Shown in pieces: positions 1 through 5,581 of a stretch of 5,581 nucleotides of DNA. How positions within the stretch are numbered: position 1 is the first letter of the stretch; the number at the start of each line of letters is the position of its first letter. The notes beneath the pieces were generated by a model that was not told where the DNA came from, searched no databases, and was given only the letters and a program-made list of their open reading frames with translations. The stretch is taken from the NCBI GenBank assembly GCA_964431205.1, contig CAYSIX010000255.1, forward strand, positions 1 through 5,581. Direction: 5' to 3'. A program made the translations under genes and the position numbers. Source of the stretch: CAYSIX01 sp964431205. GTDB lineage: Bacteria; Planctomycetota; Phycisphaerae; Phycisphaerales; Phycisphaeraceae.

Positions 1-1947
1 CTCGACGAGGTCGAGCCCGCCGCCGAGATCGTCAAACGCTTCCGCACCGGCGCCATGAGCCTCGGCGCCCTGTCCCGTGAGGCTCACGAGACCCTCGCCC
101 TGGCCATGAACCGCGTCGGCGGACAGTCCAACTCCGGCGAGGGCGGCGAAGACCCCGACCGCTTTGTCATCCTCAACAACCCCGACGGGTCGGTGAACTC
201 GCGTCGCTCGGCCATCAAGCAGATCGCCTCCGGCCGCTTCGGCGTCACCAGCTATTACCTGGCCAACGCCGACGTCCTGCAGATCAAGATCGCCCAGGGC
301 GCCAAGCCCGGCGAGGGCGGCCAGCTCCCCGGCTACAAGGTCGATCGATACATCGCCACCATCCGTCACTCGACCCCCGGCGTGGGCCTGATCAGCCCCC
401 CGCCTCACCACGACATCTACTCCATCGAAGACCTCAAGCAGTTGATCTTCGACCTCAAGAACGCCAACCCCAACGCGCTCGTCAGCGTCAAGCTCGTCGC
501 CGAGGTCGGCGTCGGCACCGTGGCCACCGGCGTCGCCAAGGCACACGCCGACCACATCCTCATCTCCGGGCACGACGGCGGGACCGGCGCCTCGCCGCTG
601 ACCTCGATCAAGCACGCCGGCCTGCCCTGGGAGCTCGGGCTCGCCGAGACCCACCAGACCCTCGTGCTCAACGACCTGCGCAGCCGCGTCCGCATCGAGA
701 CCGACGGCGGCATGCGCACCGGACGCGACGTCGTCATCGCCGCCTGCCTCGGCGCCGAGGAGTACGGGTTCTCCACCACGCCCCTGATCGCCATCGGCTG
801 CATCATGATGCGCAAGTGCCACCTGAACACCTGCCCCGTCGGCATCTGCACCCAGGACCCCGTCCTGCGACGCAAGTTCTCCGGCCAGCCCGAGCACGTG
901 CTCAACTACCTCTTCCTCGTCGCCGAAGAGGCACGCCGGTACATGGCCCAGCTCGGCGTGCGCAGCATCGACGAGCTGATCGGCCGCGTCGAGCTGCTCG
1001 ACGTCAACCGCGCCGTCGATCACTGGAAGGTCCGCGGGCTCGACCTGGACCCGATCCTCAGCCCCGCCCGGAAGCCGCACCCCGACACCGGCGTGCGCAA
1101 GCTCATCGAGCAGGACCACGGCCTCGACGAGGTCCTGGACAACCAGCTCATCGACGCCGCCGAGCCCGCCCTCGAACGACGCGAACGCGTCGCCATCGAC
1201 ATGCCCGTTCAGAACACCGATCGAGCCGTGGGCACCATGCTCAGCCACCGCGTCTCGACCAGGCACGGCCAGGAGGGCCTGCCCGACGGGACGATCCACG
1301 TCCGCCTGCGCGGCTCGGCGGGTCAGTCGCTGGCCGCCTGGCTCGCCCCGGGCATCACCGTCGAGCTCGAGGGCGACGCCAACGACTACGTCGGCAAGGG
1401 CCTCTCCGGCGGGCGGCTGATCGTCTACCCGCCCAAGGCCTCGCCCTTCGCCGCCGAGGAGAACGTGATCATCGGCAACGTCGCGCTCTACGGCGCCACC
1501 GCCGGGTACGCCTTCTTCCGTGGCGCCGCCGCCGAACGCTTCGCCGNNNNNNNNNNCCACGCGGTGATCGAGGGCGTCGGGGACCACGGCTGCGAGTACA
1601 TGACCGGCGGGCGCGTCGTGGTGCTGGGGCGCACGGGGCGGAACTTCGCCGCGGGGATGTCCGGCGGGATCGCCTACGTCTGGGACCCGCGCGGCGAGTT
1701 CCTGCCGCACTGCAACCTGGGCATGGTCGACCTCGAGCCGCTGGAAGAAACCGAAGACGCCGAGACCGTCCAGCGGCTGCTGCGGATGCACGCGGACCTG
1801 ACCGGCTCGGCCGTCGCCGCCCGCGTCCTGGCCGACTGGCACCGCGCCGCGCCCCAGTTCGTCAAGGTCATGCCGCTGGACTACCGCCGCGTCCTCCAGC
1901 AGGAGCGCGACGGCGGCGGCGAGTTCGCCCTGGTCAGTCACGGATAG
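1..1947 (+). CDS. gltB: Glutamate synthase (NADPH) large subunit, C-terminal part (5' end outside window)
   Basis: This is the large (alpha) subunit of glutamate synthase, which makes glutamate from 2-oxoglutarate and glutamine-derived ammonia in the cytoplasm. The frame is open from base 1, so the gene starts upstream; the visible 648 residues lack the N-terminal glutaminase domain of a roughly 1500-residue family. Seen in order (residues counted from base 1): the FMN/synthase domain with MSLGALSREAH (19 on), QIKIAQGAKPGEGGQLPG (94-111) and SGHDGGTGASP (189 on). The 3Fe-4S cysteines at 267, 273 and 278 have the C-x5-C-x4-C spacing known for this family. The C-terminal GXGXG beta-helix domain runs from about residue 400, including GVGDHGCEYMTGG. 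An N-run at 1547-1556 interrupts a conserved stretch. gltD follows after about 100 bases on the same strand, the usual gltBD arrangement. An internal ATG at 55 is not the true start, because family similarity continues upstream of it. Confidence 0.97.
   Translation, partial: LDEVEPAAEIVKRFRTGAMSLGALSREAHETLALAMNRVGGQSNSGEGGEDPDRFVILNNPDGSVNSRRSAIKQIASGRFGVTSYYLANADVLQIKIAQGAKPGEGGQLPGYKVDRYIATIRHSTPGVGLISPPPHHDIYSIEDLKQLIFDLKNANPNALVSVKLVAEVGVGTVATGVAKAHADHILISGHDGGTGASPLTSIKHAGLPWELGLAETHQTLVLNDLRSRVRIETDGGMRTGRDVVIAACLGAEEYGFSTTPLIAIGCIMMRKCHLNTCPVGICTQDPVLRRKFSGQPEHVLNYLFLVAEEARRYMAQLGVRSIDELIGRVELLDVNRAVDHWKVRGLDLDPILSPARKPHPDTGVRKLIEQDHGLDEVLDNQLIDAAEPALERRERVAIDMPVQNTDRAVGTMLSHRVSTRHGQEGLPDGTIHVRLRGSAGQSLAAWLAPGITVELEGDANDYVGKGLSGGRLIVYPPKASPFAAEENVIIGNVALYGATAGYAFFRGAAAERFAXXXXHAVIEGVGDHGCEYMTGGRVVVLGRTGRNFAAGMSGGIAYVWDPRGEFLPHCNLGMVDLEPLEETEDAETVQRLLRMHADLTGSAVAARVLADWHRAAPQFVKVMPLDYRRVLQQERDGGGEFALVSHG
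1547..1556. other. Assembly gap (10 N) inside gltB
   Basis: Ten undetermined bases lie between codons for ERFA and HAVIEG. In glutamate synthases the intervening residues are normally VRNSGA, as recalled from family sequences such as E. coli GltB. Restoring six codons, using the G before and the C after the gap, needs 16 bases rather than 10. The N-run is therefore probably a fixed-length scaffold placeholder. Since 16 and 10 differ by six, the reading frame is kept either way and the gene need not be called broken. Confidence 0.9.
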
Positions 1948-2036
1948 GCCACCGTCGGCCCCGGCCGCGTCCGCCGCGCCTCGCCCACGGGCGAAACCCA
2001 AGGCGCGATCGGGCCCGCGCCCCCCGCCGACCCACC
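1948..2036 (+). other. gltB-gltD spacer with two small GC-rich hairpins
   Basis: This untranslated gap between the two subunit genes holds no credible gene. Two short inverted repeats are visible: TCGCC/GGCGA around 1981-1994 with a CACG loop, and GGCGCG/CGCGCC at 2002-2007 and 2016-2021. Neither is followed by a T-tract, so they do not look like an intrinsic terminator. They could influence mRNA stability or the gltB:gltD ratio, or be chance in GC-rich DNA. I see no clear promoter, so cotranscription with gltB is the simplest reading. Confidence 0.35.
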
Positions 2037-2041
2037 AAGGA
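2037..2041 (+). promoter_or_regulatory. Ribosome binding site of gltD
   Basis: AAGGA lies seven bases before the ATG at 2049 in an otherwise C-rich spacer. It supports that ATG as the start, although the frame stays open far upstream. Confidence 0.7.
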
Positions 2042-2048
2042 TCCACCG

Positions 2049-3575
2049 ATGGGTAAGCCGACCGGATTCCTCGAGTACGAACGACGGGCCATGCCCTCGC
2101 GCGATCCCGCCGTCCGCATCAACGACTTCTACGAGATCTACGCCCGCGCCGACGACCACACCCTCAAGGAGCAGGGCGCCCGCTGCATGGACTGCGGCAT
2201 CCCCTTCTGCCTCGCCGACCCCGGCTGCCCCATCGACAACCTCATCCCCGAGTGGAACGACCTGGTCTATCACAACCGCTGGCGCGAGGCGTACGAGCGG
2301 CTCACCCGCACCAACAACTTCCCCGAGTGGACCGGGCGCATCTGCCCCGCGCCCTGTGAGTCCGCCTGCGTGCTGGGCATCATCGAGCCCCCCGTCACCA
2401 TCAAGTCCATCGAGTGCGCCATCATCGACCGCGCCTTCGACGAGGGCTGGGTCCGGCCGATCGTCCCCGCCCAGCGCACCGGCAAACGCGTCGCCGTCGT
2501 CGGCTCCGGGCCCGCCGGCCTCGCCGCCGCCGACCAGCTCAACAAGGCCGGCCACGCCGTCACCGTCTTCGAACGCGACGACCGCCTCGGCGGGCTGCTG
2601 ATGTACGGCGTGCCCAACATGAAGCTCGACAAGCGCAACGTCGATCGACGCGTCGACCTGCTCCGCGACTCGGGCATCGAGTTCCGCGTCAACGCCCACG
2701 TCGGCGGGCCGCCCGACGACCCCACCAGCATCGACCCCGACCAGCTCCGACGCGACTACGACGCCATCCTCCTGGCCTGCGGCGCCCTGCAGGGCCGCGA
2801 CCTCGACCTGCCCGGCCGGCAGCTCCGCGGCGTCCACATGGCCATGGACTACCTCACCGGCGTCACCAGGGCCTACCTCGACTCCGGCGGCACCTTCGAC
2901 GGCCAGGAGGGCCGATACCTCGACGCCGGCGGCAAGGACGTGGTCGTCATCGGCGGCGGCGACACCGGCGCCGACTGCATCGGCACCGCCCTGCGACAGG
3001 GCTGCCGCTCCCTGCTGAACATCACCCGCCGCGACGTGCCGCCCACCGAACGCGACGCCGACCACCCCTGGCCCCAACCGCCCGAGACCTACTTCCTCGA
3101 CTACTCCCACGCCGAGGGCGCCGCACGCTTCGGCCGCGACCCCCGCGAGTTCGCCGTCCTGCCCCTCGAGTTCGTTGACGACGGCCGGGGCCGCGTCGCC
3201 GCCGTCCGCATCGAACGGCTCAAGTGGGAGAAACGCGACGGCCGCCTCACCCGGCACCGCACCGGCATCATCGAAGACCTGCCCGCCCAGCTCGTGTTCC
3301 TCTCCGTCGGGTTCACCGGCCACGACGCCCACCCCCTCACCGAGGCCCTGGGCGTCCGCGAGCAGGCCGGCCTCGTCCACGCCGACTACGGCCGTTTCCA
3401 TACCAACGTCGACTCCGTCTTCGTCGCCGGCGACATGCGCCGCGGCGCCAGCCTCATCGTCTGGGCCATCGCCGAGGGCCGCGGCGCCGCCCACGCCATC
3501 GACGCCCACCTCATGGGCTCGTCCCTCCTGCCCGCCCCCGGCATGCAGACCGGCCTGCCCTCCAGCGCCGGGTGA
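2049..3575 (+). CDS. gltD: Glutamate synthase (NADPH) small subunit
   Basis: This is the beta subunit of NADPH-dependent glutamate synthase. It oxidises NADPH on FAD and passes electrons through 4Fe-4S clusters to the FMN of GltB. The 508-residue product is close to the usual 480-500. It begins MGKPTGFLEYER, the canonical GltD start, and AAGGA precedes it, so the start is firm; the open frame upstream is a shadow of gltB. Visible features: N-terminal cluster cysteines C46, C49, C54 and C60 (CMDCGIPFC...GCP); a second group C99, C103, C107 (CPAPCESAC); an FAD Rossmann motif GSGPAGLAAA at 152-161; a second dinucleotide motif GGGDTGADC at 302-310, followed by TRRDVPP, in the NADPH-binding domain; and the C-terminal FAD-closing segment VFVAGDMRRGASLIVWAI at about 457-474. 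Nothing is missing. The last ~15 residues look like an unstructured tail. It lies directly downstream of gltB and probably shares its transcript. Confidence 0.97.
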   Translation: MGKPTGFLEYERRAMPSRDPAVRINDFYEIYARADDHTLKEQGARCMDCGIPFCLADPGCPIDNLIPEWNDLVYHNRWREAYERLTRTNNFPEWTGRICPAPCESACVLGIIEPPVTIKSIECAIIDRAFDEGWVRPIVPAQRTGKRVAVVGSGPAGLAAADQLNKAGHAVTVFERDDRLGGLLMYGVPNMKLDKRNVDRRVDLLRDSGIEFRVNAHVGGPPDDPTSIDPDQLRRDYDAILLACGALQGRDLDLPGRQLRGVHMAMDYLTGVTRAYLDSGGTFDGQEGRYLDAGGKDVVVIGGGDTGADCIGTALRQGCRSLLNITRRDVPPTERDADHPWPQPPETYFLDYSHAEGAARFGRDPREFAVLPLEFVDDGRGRVAAVRIERLKWEKRDGRLTRHRTGIIEDLPAQLVFLSVGFTGHDAHPLTEALGVREQAGLVHADYGRFHTNVDSVFVAGDMRRGASLIVWAIAEGRGAAHAIDAHLMGSSLLPAPGMQTGLPSSAG

Positions 3576-3607
3576 ACCCGCACCCGCCCATCCCACGGAT
3601 GCCAACC

Positions 3608-3647
3608 AAAAAAACAGAAGCCCACGGATCGCTACCCGTGGGCTTCT
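3608..3647 (-). terminator. Intrinsic terminator between converging genes (best for minus strand)
   Basis: A perfect 12-bp stem pairs 3616-3627 with 3636-3647 around an 8-base loop. On the minus strand the stem is followed by CTG and then seven T (the A-run at 3608-3614), the classic rho-independent layout, 25 bases past the stop of the minus-strand gene at 3672. On the plus strand the same hairpin lies 40 bases after the gltD stop, but has only the short TTCTT within its right arm and no real U-tract. It may therefore stop gltBD transcription less efficiently, or simply protect the 3' end. Confidence 0.85.
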
Positions 3648-3671
3648 TCATGATCACGATGTCGCTCGGGC

Positions 3672-4874
3672 TCACGCCATCTTCGTACCGGTGAACCCGG
3701 CGATGATCCCGATCGCGTTGCCGCTGTTGTCGAACAGCTCGATGCTCCCGTTGACGTTGTCGCCGTCGTTGGTGAACATCAGCTCCATCCGACCGGTCAG
3801 GATCTGCAGCGGGTCGGCGCCGTCCTCGGGGATGAACGTGTTGTTCACGTGCTCGGCCGACCGCCCGTCCACGTCGTCCACCGCCACGGTCACCTCATCC
3901 CCGCCGGTCGGCACGGCAAACGCCATGTCCAGCGCCGGGTCCTGGCTGAAGTGGTCCGGCTGGTACCCGATCAGCTTCCACAGGTCGGTGTGCGTCGCGA
4001 ACGCGAGGTTGCCCGCCTCGCCGTCCCCGCCGTTGATCGTCAGCAGGAAGTCGTTGACGTTCGGCCCGTTGTCGCTGTCCCCCGGGCCCTGCGTCGCCGG
4101 CGTGATCGGCTTGGTCACCACCAGCTCCCCGAAGCCCGACACCGACGAGAGCAGGTCGAAGTTCGTGTCGCTCGGGTCCGTGCTCATCGAATCGCCCTGG
4201 AACGTCCCGCCGTTCAGCAGCAGCCGGTACTTGGCCACCGTGAAGTCCTCCAGCACACGCGTGGCGATCTTGTACGCCGCGTTGCCTCGCACCCGCTTGA
4301 CCTCGATGAAGTACTGGCCCTCGGTCAGGTTCGCCGTCACCCGCTCGACCCCCCGGCCCGGCTGGTTCGACAGGCCCATCGGCTTGCCGTTGGAGTCCAG
4401 GATCCGCAGCCGCGCGTTCGCCGTCAGCCGGCCCAGCCGCACCGTCACCTTCTGAACCGAGTCGGTCTCCAGCGTGAAGCTGTAGTAATCCCAGCGGTCG
4501 CGGTTGCCCACGCCGTCCTGCCACTTGACCAGTTGCTGGCCCAGCACCCCGATCGGGTTGGCCTGGGCCATGTTCTGGCCGCCGAAGTCACCCCGGCTGC
4601 CCGACGGCGACACCCGGTTCGCACGACCCCGACGGTTCTTGTTCTTCTTCTTCGCCCGGTTCTCCGCCTTCACCTCCGTCTGGTGCGCCGACACCGGCTC
4701 GACGATCTCCGCCCCGGGCGAGCCGCTGAGCAGCATCCGCGGCTCCAGCTCCTCCATCGGCTGCCACTGCACTTCCTCCGGCCGATCCGCCGCCTGCGAA
4801 CCCACCGACCCCGTCTGCTTCGCTCCGTCACGCAGACGACGATAAATCCCTCTCAGTTCTGACATTGCGTGCAC
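3672..4874 (-). CDS. LEPR-XLL motif protein with PPC-like domain
   Basis: This 400-residue protein has no assigned function. Residues 43-51 (LEPRMLLSG) match the LEPR-XLL signature found near the N-termini of many planctomycete exported or surface proteins, whose exact role is unknown. A strongly basic linker follows (about 69-87, with KKKNKNRRGR). Residues ~105-206 resemble a bacterial pre-peptidase C-terminal (PPC) beta-sandwich: WDYYSFTLETDSVQKVTVRL, then LRILDSNGKP, then LTEGQYFIEVKRVRGNAAYKI. Residues 207-400 are acidic, Gly/Asp/Asn-rich and apparently beta-rich, ending in GSIELFDNSGNAIGIIAGFTG; I do not recognise this part. No protease catalytic domain, hydrophobic signal peptide or transmembrane segment is visible. 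The start chosen is GTG at 4874, with GGGAG seven bases upstream; ATG at 4865 (MSELRG) is the alternative. It converges on gltD and diverges from the epimerase-like gene. Extracellular or surface location is inferred from the motif and PPC domain. Confidence 0.88.
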   Translation of the reverse strand: MHAMSELRGIYRRLRDGAKQTGSVGSQAADRPEEVQWQPMEELEPRMLLSGSPGAEIVEPVSAHQTEVKAENRAKKKNKNRRGRANRVSPSGSRGDFGGQNMAQANPIGVLGQQLVKWQDGVGNRDRWDYYSFTLETDSVQKVTVRLGRLTANARLRILDSNGKPMGLSNQPGRGVERVTANLTEGQYFIEVKRVRGNAAYKIATRVLEDFTVAKYRLLLNGGTFQGDSMSTDPSDTNFDLLSSVSGFGELVVTKPITPATQGPGDSDNGPNVNDFLLTINGGDGEAGNLAFATHTDLWKLIGYQPDHFSQDPALDMAFAVPTGGDEVTVAVDDVDGRSAEHVNNTFIPEDGADPLQILTGRMELMFTNDGDNVNGSIELFDNSGNAIGIIAGFTGTKMA

Positions 4875-4881
4875 TGCTCTT

Positions 4882-4886
4882 CTCCC
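4882..4886 (-). promoter_or_regulatory. Ribosome binding site deciding a GTG start
   Basis: On the minus strand GGGAG is followed by AAGAGCA and then GTG at 4874, a 7-base spacing. The in-frame ATG at 4865 would be 16 bases away, which is less usual. This favours the GTG start, though GAAGAG slightly downstream could serve the ATG weakly. Confidence 0.6.
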
Positions 4887-4985
4887 AGAATGGACTATTT
4901 GGGTCGATCCACACTCTCACGACTGCCGCGATCCACTGGACGGGTCTCGCTTCCCTCAAGCCCCTTTGCCGATCGCGAACCCTCG

Positions 4986-5015
4986 ACTTTAGCCACACGC
5001 CGAACCGCCCGTCAA
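4986..5015 (-). promoter_or_regulatory. Sigma70-like promoter of the LEPR-XLL gene
   Basis: On the minus strand TTGACG (5015-5010, five of six matches to the -35 consensus) is followed by an 18-base spacer and TAAAGT (4991-4986, four of six matches to the -10 consensus). Transcription would begin near 4979, giving a leader of about 105 bases before the GTG at 4874. The area is more AT-rich than its surroundings. The prediction rests on consensus matching only. Confidence 0.5.
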
Positions 5016-5104
5016 CAGCGCAACGTCCTAAACCCATAAATCTTCACGGATTGCAGCCGTCCCGCCCCGCATCCCTTGCCCAGCTTCACCCTCGCGCCTC
5101 TGCG

Positions 5105-5132
5105 CCCACCCTCCCCATCCACCCCGCGACCC
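5105..5132 (-). other. Putative G-quadruplex motif
   Basis: On the minus strand five runs of three or four G occur within 28 bases, separated by loops of 4, 5, 1 and 1 bases (seen on the plus strand as C-runs at 5105-5107, 5109-5111, 5113-5116, 5122-5125 and 5130-5132). This meets the usual G3+N1-7 pattern with one spare run. It lies about 90 bases upstream of the -35 box of the minus-strand gene and about 125 bases before the epimerase-like start. Whether it folds, or is chance in a C-rich tract, cannot be told from sequence. Confidence 0.5.
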
Positions 5133-5245
5133 GACCGATCCTCTCACCCCACCGCCACACACTGGGCGCTCTGGGGCATCCGGCCAAACCTCCACCCCGA
5201 CCCGTCGCTCCGCCCCGCTCGCGCTCGCCCTCGCCCCATCGCCCG

Positions 5246-5251
5246 TACAAT
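5246..5251 (+). promoter_or_regulatory. -10 box positioned for a leaderless transcript
   Basis: TACAAT (five of six matches to TATAAT) ends six bases before the A of the ATG at 5258. With the usual distance from the -10 box, transcription would start at or next to that A, giving an mRNA with almost no leader. The bases before the ATG are pyrimidine-rich, with no Shine-Dalgarno sequence, which fits. No convincing -35 hexamer is visible about 17 bases upstream (around 5223-5228). Confidence 0.5.
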
Positions 5252-5257
5252 GCCCCC

Positions 5258-5581
5258 ATGTGGATCGCCGTCTCCGGCTCCAGCGGGTTGATCGGCCGCG
5301 CCCTGGTTCGCTCGCTGCGGGTCGAGGGCCACCACGTCCGACGGATCATCCGCGACATCGGGCCCCTGCACGGCTCACGCATGATCGTCCACTGGGCGCC
5401 CGGCGCCGGCGAGGTCGAGGCCGCCGGCCTGGCCGACCTCGACGCCGTCGTCCACCTCGCCGGCGAGCCCATCTTCGGCCGATGGTCCCGACGCAAGATG
5501 CAACGCATCCGCGACAGCCGCGTCGACGGCACCCGCCAGATCGCCCAGGCCATCGCCTCCCTGCCCCGCCTCGACCGCCCC
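5258..5581 (+). CDS. TIGR01777-family epimerase-like protein, N-terminal part (3' end outside window)
   Basis: The frame is open from ATG 5258 to the window edge, giving 108 residues of a family usually about 300 long. The start MWIAVSGSSGLIGRALVRSL is a Rossmann beta-alpha-beta with the GxxGxxG dinucleotide motif (residues 7-13). Later DLDAVVHLAGEPIFGRW and RKMQRIRDSRVDGTRQIAQAI match the segments that mark the TIGR01777 / YfcH / SDR39U1 group of extended short-chain dehydrogenase-like proteins (family typically LAGEPI...RW...RKQ.I..SR...T). These bind NADP(H), but their substrate is not established. Any catalytic Tyr-xxx-Lys would lie beyond the window. The start is fixed by family alignment; no RBS is visible, and a TACAAT box just upstream suggests leaderless expression. 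It is divergent from the LEPR-XLL gene and shows no obvious link to gltBD. Confidence 0.92.
   Translation, partial: MWIAVSGSSGLIGRALVRSLRVEGHHVRRIIRDIGPLHGSRMIVHWAPGAGEVEAAGLADLDAVVHLAGEPIFGRWSRRKMQRIRDSRVDGTRQIAQAIASLPRLDRP

Larger units (their letters stand above)
4875..5257. other. Divergent intergenic region (383 bases), no gene seen
   Basis: This region separates the two divergently transcribed genes. It holds the RBS and probable promoter of the minus-strand gene, an 8-base direct repeat CGATCCAC (4905-4912 and 4929-4936, 24 bases apart) inside that gene's leader, and a pyrimidine-rich, G-poor stretch from about 5055 to 5245 (plus strand). The TACAAT box near the epimerase-like gene closes it. 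Short open frames here lack an RBS and recognisable similarity, and their composition is low-complexity (Pro/Arg/Ser), so I do not call them genes. Confidence 0.7.

Noticed and set aside
816..2048. Open frame extending upstream of gltD through gltB, giving an apparent 919-residue protein
   Set aside because: The upstream part is Arg/Pro-rich low-complexity translation of gltB in another frame and contains the N-run. The real GltD start, MGKPTGFLEY, with an RBS, is at 2049.
1938..3605. Long minus-strand open frame (555 residues) opposite gltD
   Set aside because: Its Gly/Ala/Val/Asp-rich translation is typical of the antisense of a GC-rich gene. It shows no domain, and gltD on the other strand is unambiguous.
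3175..4455. Plus-strand open frame spanning the gltD end and the antisense of the LEPR-XLL gene
   Set aside because: It is Ser/Pro/Thr-rich low-complexity translation, runs through the terminator hairpin and overlaps two supported genes in other frames.
3849..4862. Plus-strand open frame (337 residues) opposite the LEPR-XLL gene
   Set aside because: The translation is dominated by Arg, Val, His and Leu with no motif. The minus-strand frame has an LEPR-XLL motif, a PPC-like domain, an RBS and a terminator.
5076..5291. Possible small gene (71 residues) in the divergent intergenic region
   Set aside because: It is Pro/Ser/Arg-rich from a C-rich tract, has no RBS and overlaps the epimerase-like start in another frame.
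5086..5553. Minus-strand open frame opposite the epimerase-like gene
   Set aside because: It is antisense to a recognisable Rossmann-fold gene and has an Arg/Gly-rich composition without motifs.
1..5581. A novel defence, mobile or CRISPR-like system
   Set aside because: I found no repeat array, transposase, integrase, toxin-antitoxin pair, nuclease or terminal inverted repeats. Apart from the uncharacterised LEPR-XLL protein, the genes belong to recognised conserved families.

Overview
The window is a stretch of very GC-rich bacterial chromosome. It most likely comes from a planctomycete, probably of the Phycisphaerae. The main clue is the minus-strand protein, which carries an LEPR-XLL motif (LEPRMLLSG) near its N-terminus, a signature known mostly from planctomycete exported or surface proteins. 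Heavy use of C and G at third codon positions fits that group. The lineage is an inference from these traits, not from a marker gene.

Layout, left to right. (1) Positions 1-1947 (+) hold the C-terminal ~650 residues of the glutamate synthase large subunit (gltB), cut by the window edge and interrupted by a 10-N assembly gap. (2) After a ~100-base spacer, 2049-3575 (+) is the complete small subunit (gltD). (3) A strong hairpin at 3616-3647, with an A-tract on its left, lies between converging genes and is best oriented as a terminator for the minus strand. (4) Positions 3672-4874 (-) encode a 400-residue protein: LEPR-XLL motif, lysine/arginine-rich linker, PPC-like beta domain, and an unassigned C-terminal half. 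(5) A 383-base divergent intergenic region holds a sigma70-like promoter for the minus-strand gene, a G-quadruplex-type G-run cluster on the minus strand, and a TACAAT box just upstream of the next gene. (6) From 5258 (+) to the right edge is the N-terminal part of a TIGR01777-family (YfcH-like) NAD(P)-binding epimerase-like protein.

GltB and GltD form the NADPH-dependent glutamate synthase (GOGAT). GltD takes electrons from NADPH through FAD and iron-sulfur clusters. GltB uses them, through its 3Fe-4S cluster and FMN, to convert 2-oxoglutarate plus glutamine-derived ammonia into glutamate. The other two genes have no evident functional tie to glutamate synthesis.

I see no mobile element, CRISPR array, tRNA, rRNA or defence system. 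The gene content is mostly ordinary core metabolism. The least explained parts are the LEPR-XLL/PPC protein, the divergent intergenic region, and the probable leaderless start of the epimerase-like gene.
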